64,000 nt of DNA from Tetrapyrgos nigripes (taxonomy: Eukaryota > Basidiomycota > Agaricomycetes > Agaricales > Campanellaceae), in contig JAACJM010000060.1 of the NCBI GenBank assembly GCA_013368315.1, positions 248,001 through 312,000 of the forward strand, in the 5' to 3' direction. The notes beneath the pieces were generated by a model. It saw only the letters and a list, made by a program, of their open reading frames with translations, was not told the origin of the DNA and searched no databases. Below are positions 44,481 to 54,750 of this stretch, piece after piece. Position 1 is the first letter of the stretch; every line of letters begins with the position of its first letter. The position numbers and the translations under genes were made by a program.

Positions 44481-46620
44481 ATGAGCCAGCCTTCAGGCTC
44501 CTTTAATCCTTCTTCTCGGCCACCTCTGTCTCCAATAAAAAGCGTACAAAACCAACCTGTCAATAACATACGATTCACTCCCATCCTAACCAGGGTCAAC
44601 TCACCATTCGTCTTTCATGGAAACGAGAATGCCTCACCATTTGACCAGGGAACTCTAAGCTACATCAATGCCTCCAATAAGCGAAGAAAACAGGATGTAC
44701 CAAAGCAAGACATTAGGGATGTTGAAGTGTCTCCTGTGTTTGGATCTTTTCAAGGTTTTGAGGTACGCAACTTCCTTTCTGTATATTGTATGCAGCTTCA
44801 TGATTGCCTTGCATTGTTTATTCCAGACTCCTTCTCGTCCGGCTCAAAAATTCACTCATACCAACTCAAATACTACTTTCACTATGCCCAACGAAACCTT
44901 TATCTCCACTTCACGTAGCAAACGGAAGCTGGATGGTACCATCATTCCTCCTTGTTCCAGACCTCCATCTACTCATTCCAATTCTACTACTCCGGCTATT
45001 CCTACACTCCCTGACAGTGTTGACCAGGACTCGCCACTGGAAAGCAGACTGTACCATGTGCTGGAAATAGCATGGAAACTTGGTCTCCCTTTCGACCTGC
45101 TGGTCTTCGAGGTCTTTAGGACACCAATGGATTTGGAAAAGGAGACCTGGGGACCTGAAGAGCGTCGATTCTTTCGCTCTCGCGCAGCCATTGTTTCTCG
45201 ATTCTTTTGAGGGCACTCATTGCGCAAAGTCTGATATTCTTTTGCTCTGGGCCAAACACAAGTACGGGGTAGTACACAAAAATTCCCCAGAAATGTACTT
45301 GTTGCTTCAGAGCTGCCATACACCAGTATAGGATCTGTCCGACCGGCTTTGACTTTGTTTGCCCTGCAGCTTGTTGTCCGTGAGCTAGGGTTGAAGATGA
45401 ATGAAGCTGTCAAACCCGACTCCAGTCTCCACGTCTCCATACCCACCAAAAAGAAACCCATTGGCTCCAGCTCTTCGCAGATATGTTGGGAGGATTTTGG
45501 TCTATGCACGTTCCAGCACGTCACCAGTATCCACAAGAAAGTGCAGCCACTGCTGTGGGGGATTTTGGAGAACTTGGGTACATCTGCGAAAGGAGCAGTG
45601 TGACACAATCGTCCTGTCGAAGTGGTATGTATTTTCTAACCAGTGTTTTTGGACATCATATTTACTCACAAATCTCTTAGGCTGTCTCCACTATCATTTC
45701 CAAACTTGCATTCTCGTGTTCTCCCTTTGCTTGTCTCGGCCCCATGCAAGAAGCTCTATTCAATTTCGGTTCCAATGTCATATGAGAAGTTTCGCTACGA
45801 TTCGCATGCTGGCAATACACTGTCTTACCCAACCACTATTAAGGCTTTATATGGTCTATCGGAATGGGCGGTGGTGATTTGTCGTGATATGGGGCTGGAT
45901 CCTGGGCTGTGGTTTTGGATTGTACTCAATAATGTCCAGAATTATATTCGTTGTCATTCATAACATCTTGGCCATACCAACTTCATGAACCTTGGTATGG
46001 CTGCTACTGCCTGGTTCTGGCTCTCTTCCCTCTTCCTTCCTTCTGTCTTTGACTATGACACCAAGCAGAAAATTTGAGCGGAATGCCAGTGTGATGCAAT
46101 TACCACGTTCCAATTGCTTGATCTCTTAGACGGTGATCACGAGTGCCGTGTTTTTGCCTTTCAATGGCTTTGGGTGCTCGATCATTATGTTGAACCACTG
46201 AAGCACTTGCAAGCTCATGCCAATGAGTTGTTGCATACCCCAGGTGAAGGTCTCTGTCAGAAGGTTCCTGATGAGCCTTGTATGTGTTTCCCTCTGCCGA
46301 CCAACAGTGGAAACGAGACAAAGCTGGACGAGTTCATGGCCTCTGTCTTTGACTTCTTTGAAAGCTGTGGGCAGACTGAAGAGCGCTATCATAAGCACAT
46401 GCTTTCTGTCATTGGTGATGGCCTTACCTATGAGCTCTTGCAGTGAATCATGGAGCACTGGCAGTTGCATAACTCTCCCTTTCAGAGCTTGCGGATTATG
46501 GCCCTGAACTTTGCATGGTGGCATACCCAATGGACTAACGACTCTCGGATCTTCGACAAACATCTTGTCAGCTATGCTAGCTGTGACCCTTCTACTGTAT
46601 CATTTCAACCGAAAGTTCAG
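44481..46620 (+). pseudogene. DUF6589 protein, 5' part (interrupted)
   Basis: MSQPSGSFNPSSRPPLSPIK opens a Ser/Pro-rich N-terminus. An intron (about 44764..44826) leads to LESRLYHVLEIAWKLGLPFD. Family landmarks follow in several frames: LLLWAKHKYGVVHKN, GSVRPALTLFALQLVVRELG, VLNNVQNYIRCHS, GMAATAWFW, LKHLQAHANELLHTPGEG, TNSGNETKLDEF, SVIGDGLTYELLQ and WWHTQWTNDSRIFDKHL. These match DUF6589, a multicopy Agaricomycete family. The frame breaks at a TTTT run (45205..45208) and again near 45310, and there are in-frame stops after YIRCHS (TAA), after KI (TGA) and after YELLQ (TGA, 46444..46446). The coding match ends at ...QPKVQ, directly followed by inserted DNA. Its 3' part resumes at 54751. Confidence 0.75.
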
Positions 46621-46746
46621 TAACGCGTAACAGGGGGAGTCTGAACTAACCAAACTAAATTTTCGTAATGCATAACATAAGATTCTGAACTGAGTTTGTA
46701 ACACTTTCTGTATAGGGGTATTTTTTCGCACAGTCCATATAGAGAC

Positions 46747-47234
46747 TGTCAAGGTTGCTGATACACTTAAGTAACCACCCAAGTCACACAATCAGAGAGC
46801 AGATACAAGAAGATAGATTGAACAAGAGAGATATGAGTAGAGGAAAAGAGTAAGCTGACTAGGCTCTACACTGCGTAGTAGTAGTATGGAGCAGAGACAA
46901 AGTGAACAGACTAAAGGACTAACTAGAATGTCAAGTGGTTTATATAGAAGAACAATGAATAAGTGATAGGAACAAGATAGGAGAAACAGGAGAAAGATAG
47001 GAGAAAATGGAGAAACGTAGGGAAAAGATAGGAGAAGGATAAGATTGATCGAATGGAAGATTGATTGATGGTTATTATAAGGTTTGACAGGTTTTATAAA
47101 GTTCAAAGTCAGTAACACAAGGTTTATAAAGTTTAAAAGGGTTTATCGAGGAAATGCAATAGATGAGTGATCGGAAAATGGGTTTGATAATGAAGTAGAA
47201 GAAGGAGGACAAAGAATTGTAGCAGTTCGTGACA
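46747..47234 (-). repeat. 3' LTR of gypsy copy A
   Basis: 488 bp, TGTCA...TGACA. Relative to the other LTR it retains an 18-bp segment (about 46890..46908) and a ~20-bp segment near 47070..47090, and has an extra ~17 bp near its low-coordinate end. A TATATAAA box on the minus strand lies at 46939..46946. Confidence 0.92.
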
Positions 47235-47574
47235 TTACCCCCTCTTTAAGTTGTGCATTTGCCTGGAGCACATGTGTACTTCTCCAAATGTCTTCAAAAC
47301 TAATTCCCATCGAGAGTATTGTGGATCCTTTCTGTATCAGGTTTGGTGGTCGATATGCATTTGGATGTTCTTGATGGAAGGTTTCGATCATCTCTTTCAA
47401 TTTCGTTAACCCCGAAGCTGGTTCCCATGAATTTTCAGAGTCCGAGTAGTCCAGCCATTTGACCAAATATTGTACTCCTCGACGATTCTTAGTTGGTTTC
47501 GAATCTAGAATTGCTTCTACATCATACTCGTTATCTTCAGGTAGTAACTCTGCTGGTTCCCCTGGATAGTTCAC
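47143..47574 (-). pseudogene. Chromodomain of gypsy copy A polyprotein
   Basis: Minus-strand ORF with EYDVEAILDSKPTKNRRGVQ, then YLVKWLDYSDSENSWEPASG, a textbook chromodomain (aromatic cage residues Y, W, and the final WEP). It targets integration to methylated-histone chromatin in chromoviruses. It reads into the LTR at its end. It is in a different frame from the integrase upstream, so the polyprotein is broken. Confidence 0.9.
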
Positions 47575-47634
47575 TCCATGAGCTTCAGTCTCTTTGTATG
47601 GTGATAATAATGAAGCATGGAATACTGGGTGAAT

Positions 47635-48983
47635 TCACCAGGTGTTTGGCAGTTTGAGACAGTAGTTAACTTCACCAATTACGTCAGTGATTTCAAATGG
47701 TCCATGACGATGGTTAGCCAACTTAGCTTTTGGCCTAGTTGTCTTCAAATTCTTTCTGTCTAATAGTACCTTGTCCCCAACTTTAAATTTTACCCCTTCT
47801 TTTACATGATCCATATTTTGTCTCTTCATCAGCTCTGCAGCAGTCGTCAGACTTGCTTTTAACTCTTCTCGCAGTACTTCTAAGTTTTGAAGGCGTTCTT
47901 CAACCTTTGGGACATGTGAAGAAGGATTGATGGATAGGAAGAGTTGAGGAAGATATCCATGAAGTAATTTGAAAGGTGATTTCCCGGTAGCGGAGTGGGT
48001 TCGGGTGTTATGGCAAAACTTTGCGTATGGCAAGTATTTGACCCAGTCGTCTTGTCGATAGTTACAGAAGGTTCGTAGGTATTGTTCAAGTTCTTGATTG
48101 AACCTTTCTGTCTCGCCATCTGTTTGCGGGTGATAAGCCATACTAAGAGCTGAGGCGATACCTAACTTAGTGTATATTCCTCTCATAACTTGGCTAGCAA
48201 ATTGAGGTCCTCAATCCGAAATCATTTTGTTCCATAGTCCATATCGTCGCCATGTGTTGTTGAATAATACATCAACAGTCCCATTACTGTTGCTATCCTT
48301 TTGACATGGTGAAATTACTATGGTCTTGGTTGATTGATCCATGGTTATGTGGATTGCATTGAAACCATCACATTCTGGAAGATCCGTGATGAAATCAGTG
48401 GTGATCGTACCAAAAGGTCTTTCTGGAGTTTTGTTTGGGACTAATGGTACATGCGACAGATGATTTTGCGCCTTGGTCAATTGACAAGTAGCACATCCTT
48501 CGACATAATTGTGCACAAATACTGACATACTGGGCCACCAAAATTCCCTACTAATTAACTCATACGTTTTGAATCGGCCTGGATGTCCTGCGATGAGACT
48601 ATCGTGATGCGTAATTCTTGATCGTAGGGGACGTAAACTTTTCCTCGGAACAAAACAATCCCATCTTCGTAATTCCATTCCTGTAGGTTCTTGACCAGCG
48701 AGCGTAAACCATTGTTTAAGATGACTTCAAGAGCACTCATGACTTCTTTGTCTTTCTTTGGACATTCCTTAATTCGTCTTAGTTCGGCATCTCCGATCGC
48801 AGTCACTGATCCTGGTCTCATAGCTCGAATTCTGAAGAACTTGGGATCTAGTAATACTCTATCCTTATTATTGTCTTCGACCCCCTCTTTATGATCTGGC
48901 CTTCGAGAGAGAGGGTCACTTCGATTAAGGCTTCCCAGTTTATGGATAAGAATGAAGTCGAATCTGGTAAGAAATAGAGCCAT
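47635..48983 (-). pseudogene. Integrase of gypsy copy A
   Basis: Two overlapping-frame pieces. 48983..48211 carries the zinc-binding HHCC region (HHDSLIAGHPG ... CATCQ) and TTDFITDLPECDGFNAIHI with the first catalytic Asp. 48186..47635 carries SMAYHPQTDGETERFNQELE with the catalytic Glu, then the GPFEITDVIGEVNYCLKLP C-terminal part. A frameshift near 48195..48215 separates them, and another near 48600 breaks the HHCC region. Confidence 0.88.
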
Positions 48984-50360
48984 TCTTGCTTGTCGTCGGC
49001 TTAGTTTTTAAGAAGTAGTGAAGTATTCCAGATTTTTGTGGTCAGTGAGGATCTTGATAGTATGTGGTGCACCTTCAAGATAGTGTCACCAAGCCTCCAA
49101 TGCCCGTATGATCGCTAGTAACTCTTTATCGTGAATGTCGTAGTTTCGTTCAGTTTCAGATAATGATTTTGATAGGTAAGCAACTGGATACCACTTGTCA
49201 TCTGATCCTTTCTGTGACAGGATACCTCCAGTGGCATAATCGGAAGCATCTACTTCTACTCGATATGGCTTAGAATGATCAGGCATTAAAAGGACTGGTG
49301 AAGAAGTAAACACATCTTTGAGTGCCTGAAAAGCTTTTTCTGCATCCACAGACCATTTCCACGGTTCATCCTTCTTTGTAAGATCAAAAAGTGGTCGAGT
49401 GACTTTGGAAAAGTTATGTATAAATTGACGATAAAAGTTCCCGAATCCTAGGAATGATTGAACATCCTTGACATTTCGTGGGGTTGGCCATTCGGTAACG
49501 CCTTTAACTTTGACAGGATCCATTGCCAATGTGTTATGGGATACGATAAGACCTAGGAACTCTACCAAGCTGGCTTCGAAGGTGCATTTTTCTGGTTTGG
49601 CGTAAAGGTCGTTCTCTTGGAGTCGTGTGAGCACTTGTTTGACTATTTGCTGATGTTCTTCTAGGGTCTCTGTGAAGATCAAGATGTTGTCCATGTAGAT
49701 AACCACCTTTCTGGAATCGATGAGATCCTTAAAAAGAGTGTTCATAAGACCAAAGAACATCACTGTTGGTTCGAAAAGTTCTCTATTTGTTTTAAACACA
49801 GCTTTCCATTCATCTCCTTCTTTTATCCGCACATTGTTATATCCCCATTGAAGGTCGATTTTTGAGAAAACTCATGCTCCTTTAAGTTTGTCCACTAATT
49901 CTGATATGAGTGGTAAAGGGTATTCGTTCTTAACAGTTCCTTTATTTAAGGCTCAATATTCCTGTACAGGGTGTAGCTTTCCGTCTTTCTTTTTAACAAA
50001 GAAGAAGGGACTTGCCATAGGAGACTTCAATGGTCTTATATACTTCTTCTCTAAGTTCTCATCAATGAAGTTGTCAAGTTCCTTTTGTTCATTAGGAGAC
50101 AAGGGATAGGTTTTGCAAGGGCGAGGTTCAAAATCCGGTTTTAGGTAGATGGCATGATCCCATTCACCATGTCTTGGTAGTCGTTCTGAAGTTTGTTTAT
50201 TAAAAACTGGTAAAAACTGATGATATTGGGGTGGAATCTTATCTGTCATCTTTTGGGCTGATTCTGCCAGTTCTTGAGCTTTCATAAATCCTGCACAAAT
50301 AGGTATTTCTGTATCTGATATTGGATATTCTTCTTCCTTTTCGAACAGACCTTCTAACAC
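48984..50360 (-). pseudogene. Reverse transcriptase and RNase H of gypsy copy A
   Basis: 50360..49953 holds the N-terminal RT part (YLKPDFEPRPCKTYPLSPNE; MASPFFFVKKKDGKLHPVQ). After stops and a small deletion, 49832..49086 gives KAVFKTNRELFEPTVMFFGL, the catalytic loop VVIYMDNILIF, FLGFGNFYRQFIHNFSKVTR and the RNase H stretch [16 protein letters not shown] ... [15 protein letters not shown]. The catalytic motif is YMDN, where most RTs have YxDD. About eight codons around NSPATF present in copy B are missing here near 49750. Confidence 0.9.
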
Positions 50361-50468
50361 TTCCTGTTCCCACTGTCTCAGAACATCCTCCTGATCAAAG
50401 TCTTCTTCAGTAAAAATAGCCGTAGATTCTGAGGAACGGTGAAAGGATCGAATTGGAACTCGACGACG

Positions 50469-51173
50469 TCAACCTGCCACTTTTGGCTGTGCAATCGGTT
50501 TGAACCGTCCAATTGGTTCTGACCATTTCACTTGGTAATCCTTGTGATTGGTTCGCGGATCAATAATAGTAGATTTGGGAAATTTGGGTTTGGTGTGTAG
50601 GTTAAGGATGGGGGGTTGTTCCAAAATACATGTTTCGGGACATCTGACCATATCCACTTTAGAAAATGACCAATCCACCTCTGGATTGTGCTCTTCCAAC
50701 TGATCGGTACCAAGGATTACATCATGATCTCCAATGTCCGTAACATAGAATTCGGCCATCTCTTCATGATATGATCTTTTGTTTTGAGAGTAGATACATA
50801 GTTTTTGAATAGTATAATGGCGTACCCATCCCATGGTGTTTTTGGAACCGTCGACATTTCGTACAGGGAAAGGGTTTTTGATAGGAAGGAGGGTTAAACA
50901 GTTTTCTTGTGCAAAACAGCTATTGATAATAATGCCTTCTGCACCACTGTCTATTAAAGCTTCTGCGTCGATTTTTCTACTGGTGATTTTGCCAATAAGT
51001 TCGGTTTTAAGTGTTATCGAAGGTACCTGTTGGTTACAAGTGACTGCCGACATTCTTAATTCTGAAGGAAAGGTACGTTCATGAAATGGGTTTAAAACAT
51101 GATATCGATTGTTCTTATATTGTCCGGTGTACTGTACAACTCCTCCTGATGACATAGCAGGAGAGTATTTCAA
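50469..51173 (-). pseudogene. Aspartic protease region of gypsy copy A
   Basis: The open frame includes AEALIDSGAEGIIINSCFAQ, with the DSGA active-site motif of retropepsins, and DVILGTDQLEEHNPEVDWSF, the hydrophobic-G motif region. It lies between gag and RT as expected. Confidence 0.88.
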
Positions 51174-51391
51174 AAATCCAACTTTGACATAATGTCTTTC
51201 AAATATACAGCTGCCTGCTCTTTCTCTTCTCCTTCCAAACCCTTGACCTTGTTAACCATATCAGAGATGTCCTTGATTACATTACGAGAGGTAGACAATG
51301 ATGACATTTGAGCTACTGTTACCGGTGGCGAATCAGACGACAATGATGGAGCTGAAGTTTCAGCTGTCCTAACAGCATGAGGAGGAAAGTT

Positions 51392-52092
51392 TCAGGAGGT
51401 ATTTTGAGACGTTGAAGACCTTGGAGTATTGTTCGGGAATGTCGGGCATTCATTGCTCATGTGTCCAGGTTGCCTACATGCGAAGCATGCTCCTAGTTTC
51501 CAAAGTCGGTCCCTTTCTTCGGTCGTCAGTTTAGGTAAAGGAGTAAAGGACGAGTTAGCACCTGGTCCCATATTCATAAGCGCATTCACGTTTGCTACCG
51601 TCCTTCCTTGAGAAGGGCCTGCACTCGTTCTTGGTGTAGGGAACGGTCTTGATCGTCCTTCTTTCTCTCTTTTGTTTATCCATTCTAAATGGAGATCCAT
51701 TGCCCTTTCCCTATACTCGTCGAAGTCCTTCCACTTTGGCCACGTTCCTGCCACTGACTTCCGAAGATCCCTTGGAAGACCTGCTTTATAGAAATCTAGA
51801 AGAGCAGTTTCTCCGTAATCTGACTCTTCTCCATATGTGTCAAAGATACTATTATAGCTACTAATGTCTGTTCCCTTCATCCTAGTGTTCTTGATCTTAT
51901 TTCTCACAACCTCATCAGCAGCAAGGGCTTTGAATCCTTTTTAAACCTATCCTTCACCTCTTTTAAAGTTGTCCATCGTCTCTCTCCTTCTTTAAGTTTT
52001 GTATCTTCCTCATCCTCTTCTCGCTCTGTGATTCGTTGGGTTGCCCAATCTCCTCCTTTTTCTCCTGTGAAGAATGAGAGAAATAAGGACAC
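51392..52092 (-). pseudogene. Gag region of gypsy copy A with CCHC zinc knuckle
   Basis: 51907..51392 includes LLDFYKAGLPRDLRKSV and the zinc knuckle CFACRQPGHMSNEC (CX2CX4HX4C). A further piece (52092..51904; FFTGEKGGDWATQRITE, RFKKDSKPLLLMRL) lies upstream in another frame. The Ser/Pro/Asp-rich stretch up to about 52540 is probably the gag N-terminal region. Confidence 0.82.
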
Positions 52093-53410
52093 CTTAGAGT
52101 CCTCAGTTGAGTACCTGGCTTTGTTCTGATGTAAGTAGTTGTTGAACGAGGCTAGCCACCGCTTGCCTCATCACATTCTCCATTAAAGGCGTCAGGCTTC
52201 CTCCCTCGTTTGGAAGTACTGTTAGAGTTGTTAGGTGCAACATCAGACATGGCTGGTTTGCCTGGATCTGATGGATCAGGAGATGGAGAAGGATTTGGAT
52301 GACGTGGGGCTACAGATGGTCCTTCGTTAGACGGAATTGCAGGGGAAGAGGGTTCTTCCAGATCTGATGGATTGGGAGAAGGATTTCGGGGAGGAGTTGA
52401 TGGGTTATTAGAAGGTGGATCTGGTAACAGATCTGATGCAGAAGACGGATCAGGTGGTACGAGAGAAGAGGGTTCTGGATTCGGTTGAGTGTTTGTAGGG
52501 GTGGATGTACCTTGTTCTGGTTCAGTTTTGGAGTCAATAATAGAGAGCTCCTGGTTATGCGTTACAACTTGGCACTCGATAGGAAGGGTTTCGGTTTCGG
52601 GAAGTGTTTGAGTGTTGTATTGGTTAAGACAGGGCTGATTTTCGCAAAATGTGTAGGGTTTTGGACTTTCTGAGTTGTAATTACAGTCGAGAACCCTCAG
52701 TTTGAAGAAGATGTGTGGACGATCTGCACAGGGAAGACTTGGATCTGCAGATGTGGACCGTCAACTTGTCATATGCTTTTTCTACAATCTCTTAGGGCCT
52801 TCTTTTCTGCCCTTTGAATCACCACAAGGATTTGAAGATAAAGGAGGATGGTGTACCATAGTCTGTAAGTTCTGTAGGTGTGTTGTATTTTCTGAAGAAC
52901 AGAGGTCCCGTAATTCTGACAACAGTCTCCTCGGTATTGAGGTCGAGGTCGAGGGTGACTCGTATGTATGAATAGACAGAAAGAATTACGTCACCTGGTT
53001 CCAGTTTCCAAACCCAACGATGTGTACAGACAAAGTCTCGATCGTAACTCCAGGGATCCATCCAAATGCTTTCTGCGTGGCTACACCAGTACTCAGTGTG
53101 TAATAGACCGAGTGGAAGAGGGAGAGGAGGTTGTTTGTAATCAGGTGAACTCTCTGGAGGTTCAAAGCGAATTCGAGATAATGGGGTAGACAGGGTGAAA
53201 GGAAGATATGAAAGGGGAGATGATTGTTGTAACAAATACGTGGAGTGCTCTCTAACGTATTTGTGGGAGAATGGTAACAAATATGCAGAGTGCTCTCAAA
53301 CATATTTGTGGAGAAAAGAAAGTGGCGCTTGCTGCTACACAAGGGAAGATTGAGAATAGAGGTAAAGAAATAGAAAGAGAAGGACTCAAATAGTGAGGTG
53401 GGTGTAAGGG

Positions 53411-53420
53411 AGTTCGTTCA
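53411..53420 (-). promoter_or_regulatory. Primer-binding site, self-priming type
   Basis: TGAACGAACT on the minus strand sits 2 nt internal to the 5' LTR. It has no TGG start expected for a tRNA primer. Its exact complement AGTTCGTTCA occurs within the LTR of copy B (57280..57271, minus strand), about 34 nt downstream of the TATATAAA box, i.e. at the expected transcript 5' end. This is the arrangement of Tf1/sushi self-primed elements. Confidence 0.6.
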
Positions 53421-53422
53421 AG

Positions 53423-53858
53423 TGTCAAGTAACCACCCAAGTCACACAATCAGAGAGCAGATACAAGAAGATAGATTGAACAAGAGAGATATGAGTAGAG
53501 GAAAAGAGTAAGCTGACTAGGCTCTACACTGCGTAGTAGTAGTATGGAGACTAAAGGACTAACTAGAATGTCAAGTGGTTTATATAGAAGAACAATGAAT
53601 AAGTGATAGGAACAAGATAGGAGAAACAGGAGAAAGATAGGAGAAAATGGAGAAACGTAGGGAAAAGATAGGAGAAGGATAAGATTGATTGAATGGAAGA
53701 TTGATTGACAGGTTTTATAAAGTTCAAAGTCAGTAACACAAGGTTTATAAAGTTTAAAAGGGTTTATCGAGGAAATGCAATAGATGAGTGATCAGAAAAT
53801 GGGTTTGATAATGAAGTAGAAGAAGAAGGAGGACAAAGAATTGTAGCAGTTCGTGACA
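53423..53858 (-). repeat. 5' LTR of gypsy copy A
   Basis: 436 bp, ending TTCGTGACA at 53858 followed by the GAGAC duplication. It lacks an 18-bp segment found in the partner LTR (after TATGGAG, about 53549) and a ~20-bp segment near 53709. The presumed primer-binding site TGAACGAACT (minus strand, 53420..53411) lies two bases inside the LTR boundary. Confidence 0.92.
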
Positions 53859-54129
53859 GAGACATTTCGAGGAGGGAGCAGCTGTCTTTTAACGGGTTTT
53901 GGGATGAAAAATTGGCTCTTGGCCAGTTTTCTCTCCTCAAGCAACACACTAGACCAGAGTCTGTCCGTTCACATACTGAGTAGTGGTGGTTTGTGGGCGG
54001 GCCAAAAAAAGGGCAAAAAGAAGTTTTTTGGTTGTATTCCTAGTAGGTGCATAGACATAACATCCTCTCTGGCGGGCAGGCCAATGGCCTGCCTTCTTGA
54101 TATGGAAATATGAAGTTCGTAACATGTAA

Positions 54130-54698
54130 CACTGGAAGCAAATACCTGTAAATACACCAACATACAGGGGTATTACAGCAGTCTTACTACAAGTCATTCA
54201 ATAAGTAATACACCTTACATTACAGGAGTATTACAAACACATATATTTTTCAGAACAATTCTGTAAGACTGCTGTAAAGCAGGGGGGATTACAGCAACAT
54301 TTCAGTGTGACATAGTGTCACAGTAATACATGCTGTAATACTGCCAAGAAATACAAAGGTATTTCAGAGTGACACTGGAAGAAATTCCTGGACTTGTTGT
54401 AAGGCTGCTGTAATACCCCTGTATGGCAGGGTAATTACAGGAATTTCTTCCAGTGTCACTCTGAAATACCTCTGTATTTCTCAGCAGTATTACAGAATGT
54501 ATTACTGTGACTCTATGTCACACTGAAATATTGCTGTAATCCACCCTGATTTACAGCAGTCTTACAGGATTGTTCTGAAAAATATATGTGTTTGTAATAC
54601 TCCTGTAATGTAAGGTGTATTACTTATTGAATGACTTGTAGTAAGGTTGCTGTAATACCCCTGTATGGCAGCATATTTACAGGGATTTGCTTCCAGTG
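54130..54698. mobile_element. CACTA-like foldback element, 569 bp
   Basis: The whole element is one long imperfect palindrome: two arms of about 280 bp, roughly 90% identical by eye, begin CACTGGAAGCAAATACCTGT and end with the complement ...CTTCCAGTG. The flanking TAA (54127..54129 and 54699..54701) is a 3-bp duplication. CACTG termini with a 3-bp duplication match CACTA/EnSpm elements. Within each arm the motif TATTACAGCAG or its complement recurs about every 60-100 bases. There is no coding sequence. Confidence 0.85.
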
Positions 54699-54750
54699 TA
54701 ATAGCTTACTCTGAACTGGGTCCTGGCAAAATCAATGCGTAATGTGTAAC

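Larger units (their letters stand above)
46747..53858 (-). mobile_element. Chromodomain Ty3/gypsy LTR retrotransposon, copy A (7,112 bp)
   Basis: LTRs at 46747..47234 and 53423..53858 start TGTCAAG and end GTGACA on the plus strand. They are flanked by a perfect 5-bp duplication GAGAC (46742..46746 and 53859..53863). On the minus strand the order is gag, protease, reverse transcriptase, RNase H, integrase, chromodomain, the Ty3/gypsy order with a C-terminal chromodomain (chromovirus). A polypurine tract AAAGAGGGGGTAA abuts the 3' LTR at 47235..47247. The reading frames are broken by stops and frame changes, so it is not autonomous. The LTR pair differs by three indels but only a few substitutions, so it is fairly recent. 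Confidence 0.95.
46621..54750. mobile_element. Nested insertion complex splitting the DUF6589 gene
   Basis: Coding similarity to DUF6589 stops at 46620 and resumes at about 54751, so 8.1 kb is inserted. After subtracting the gypsy element (46747..53858 plus one GAGAC) and the foldback (54130..54698 plus one TAA), about 440 bp of an older unclassified insert remains. It contains GTAAYG...TCTGAAC-type repeats near both ends (46630..46700 and 54712..54745) in direct orientation. Its own class and duplication are not resolved. Confidence 0.6.

Noticed and set aside
46621..46746. Left end of the older insert considered as a Helitron or a simple TIR element
   Set aside because: No 5'-TC/CTRR-3' ends with terminal hairpin, and the end motifs are in direct rather than inverted orientation; class left open.
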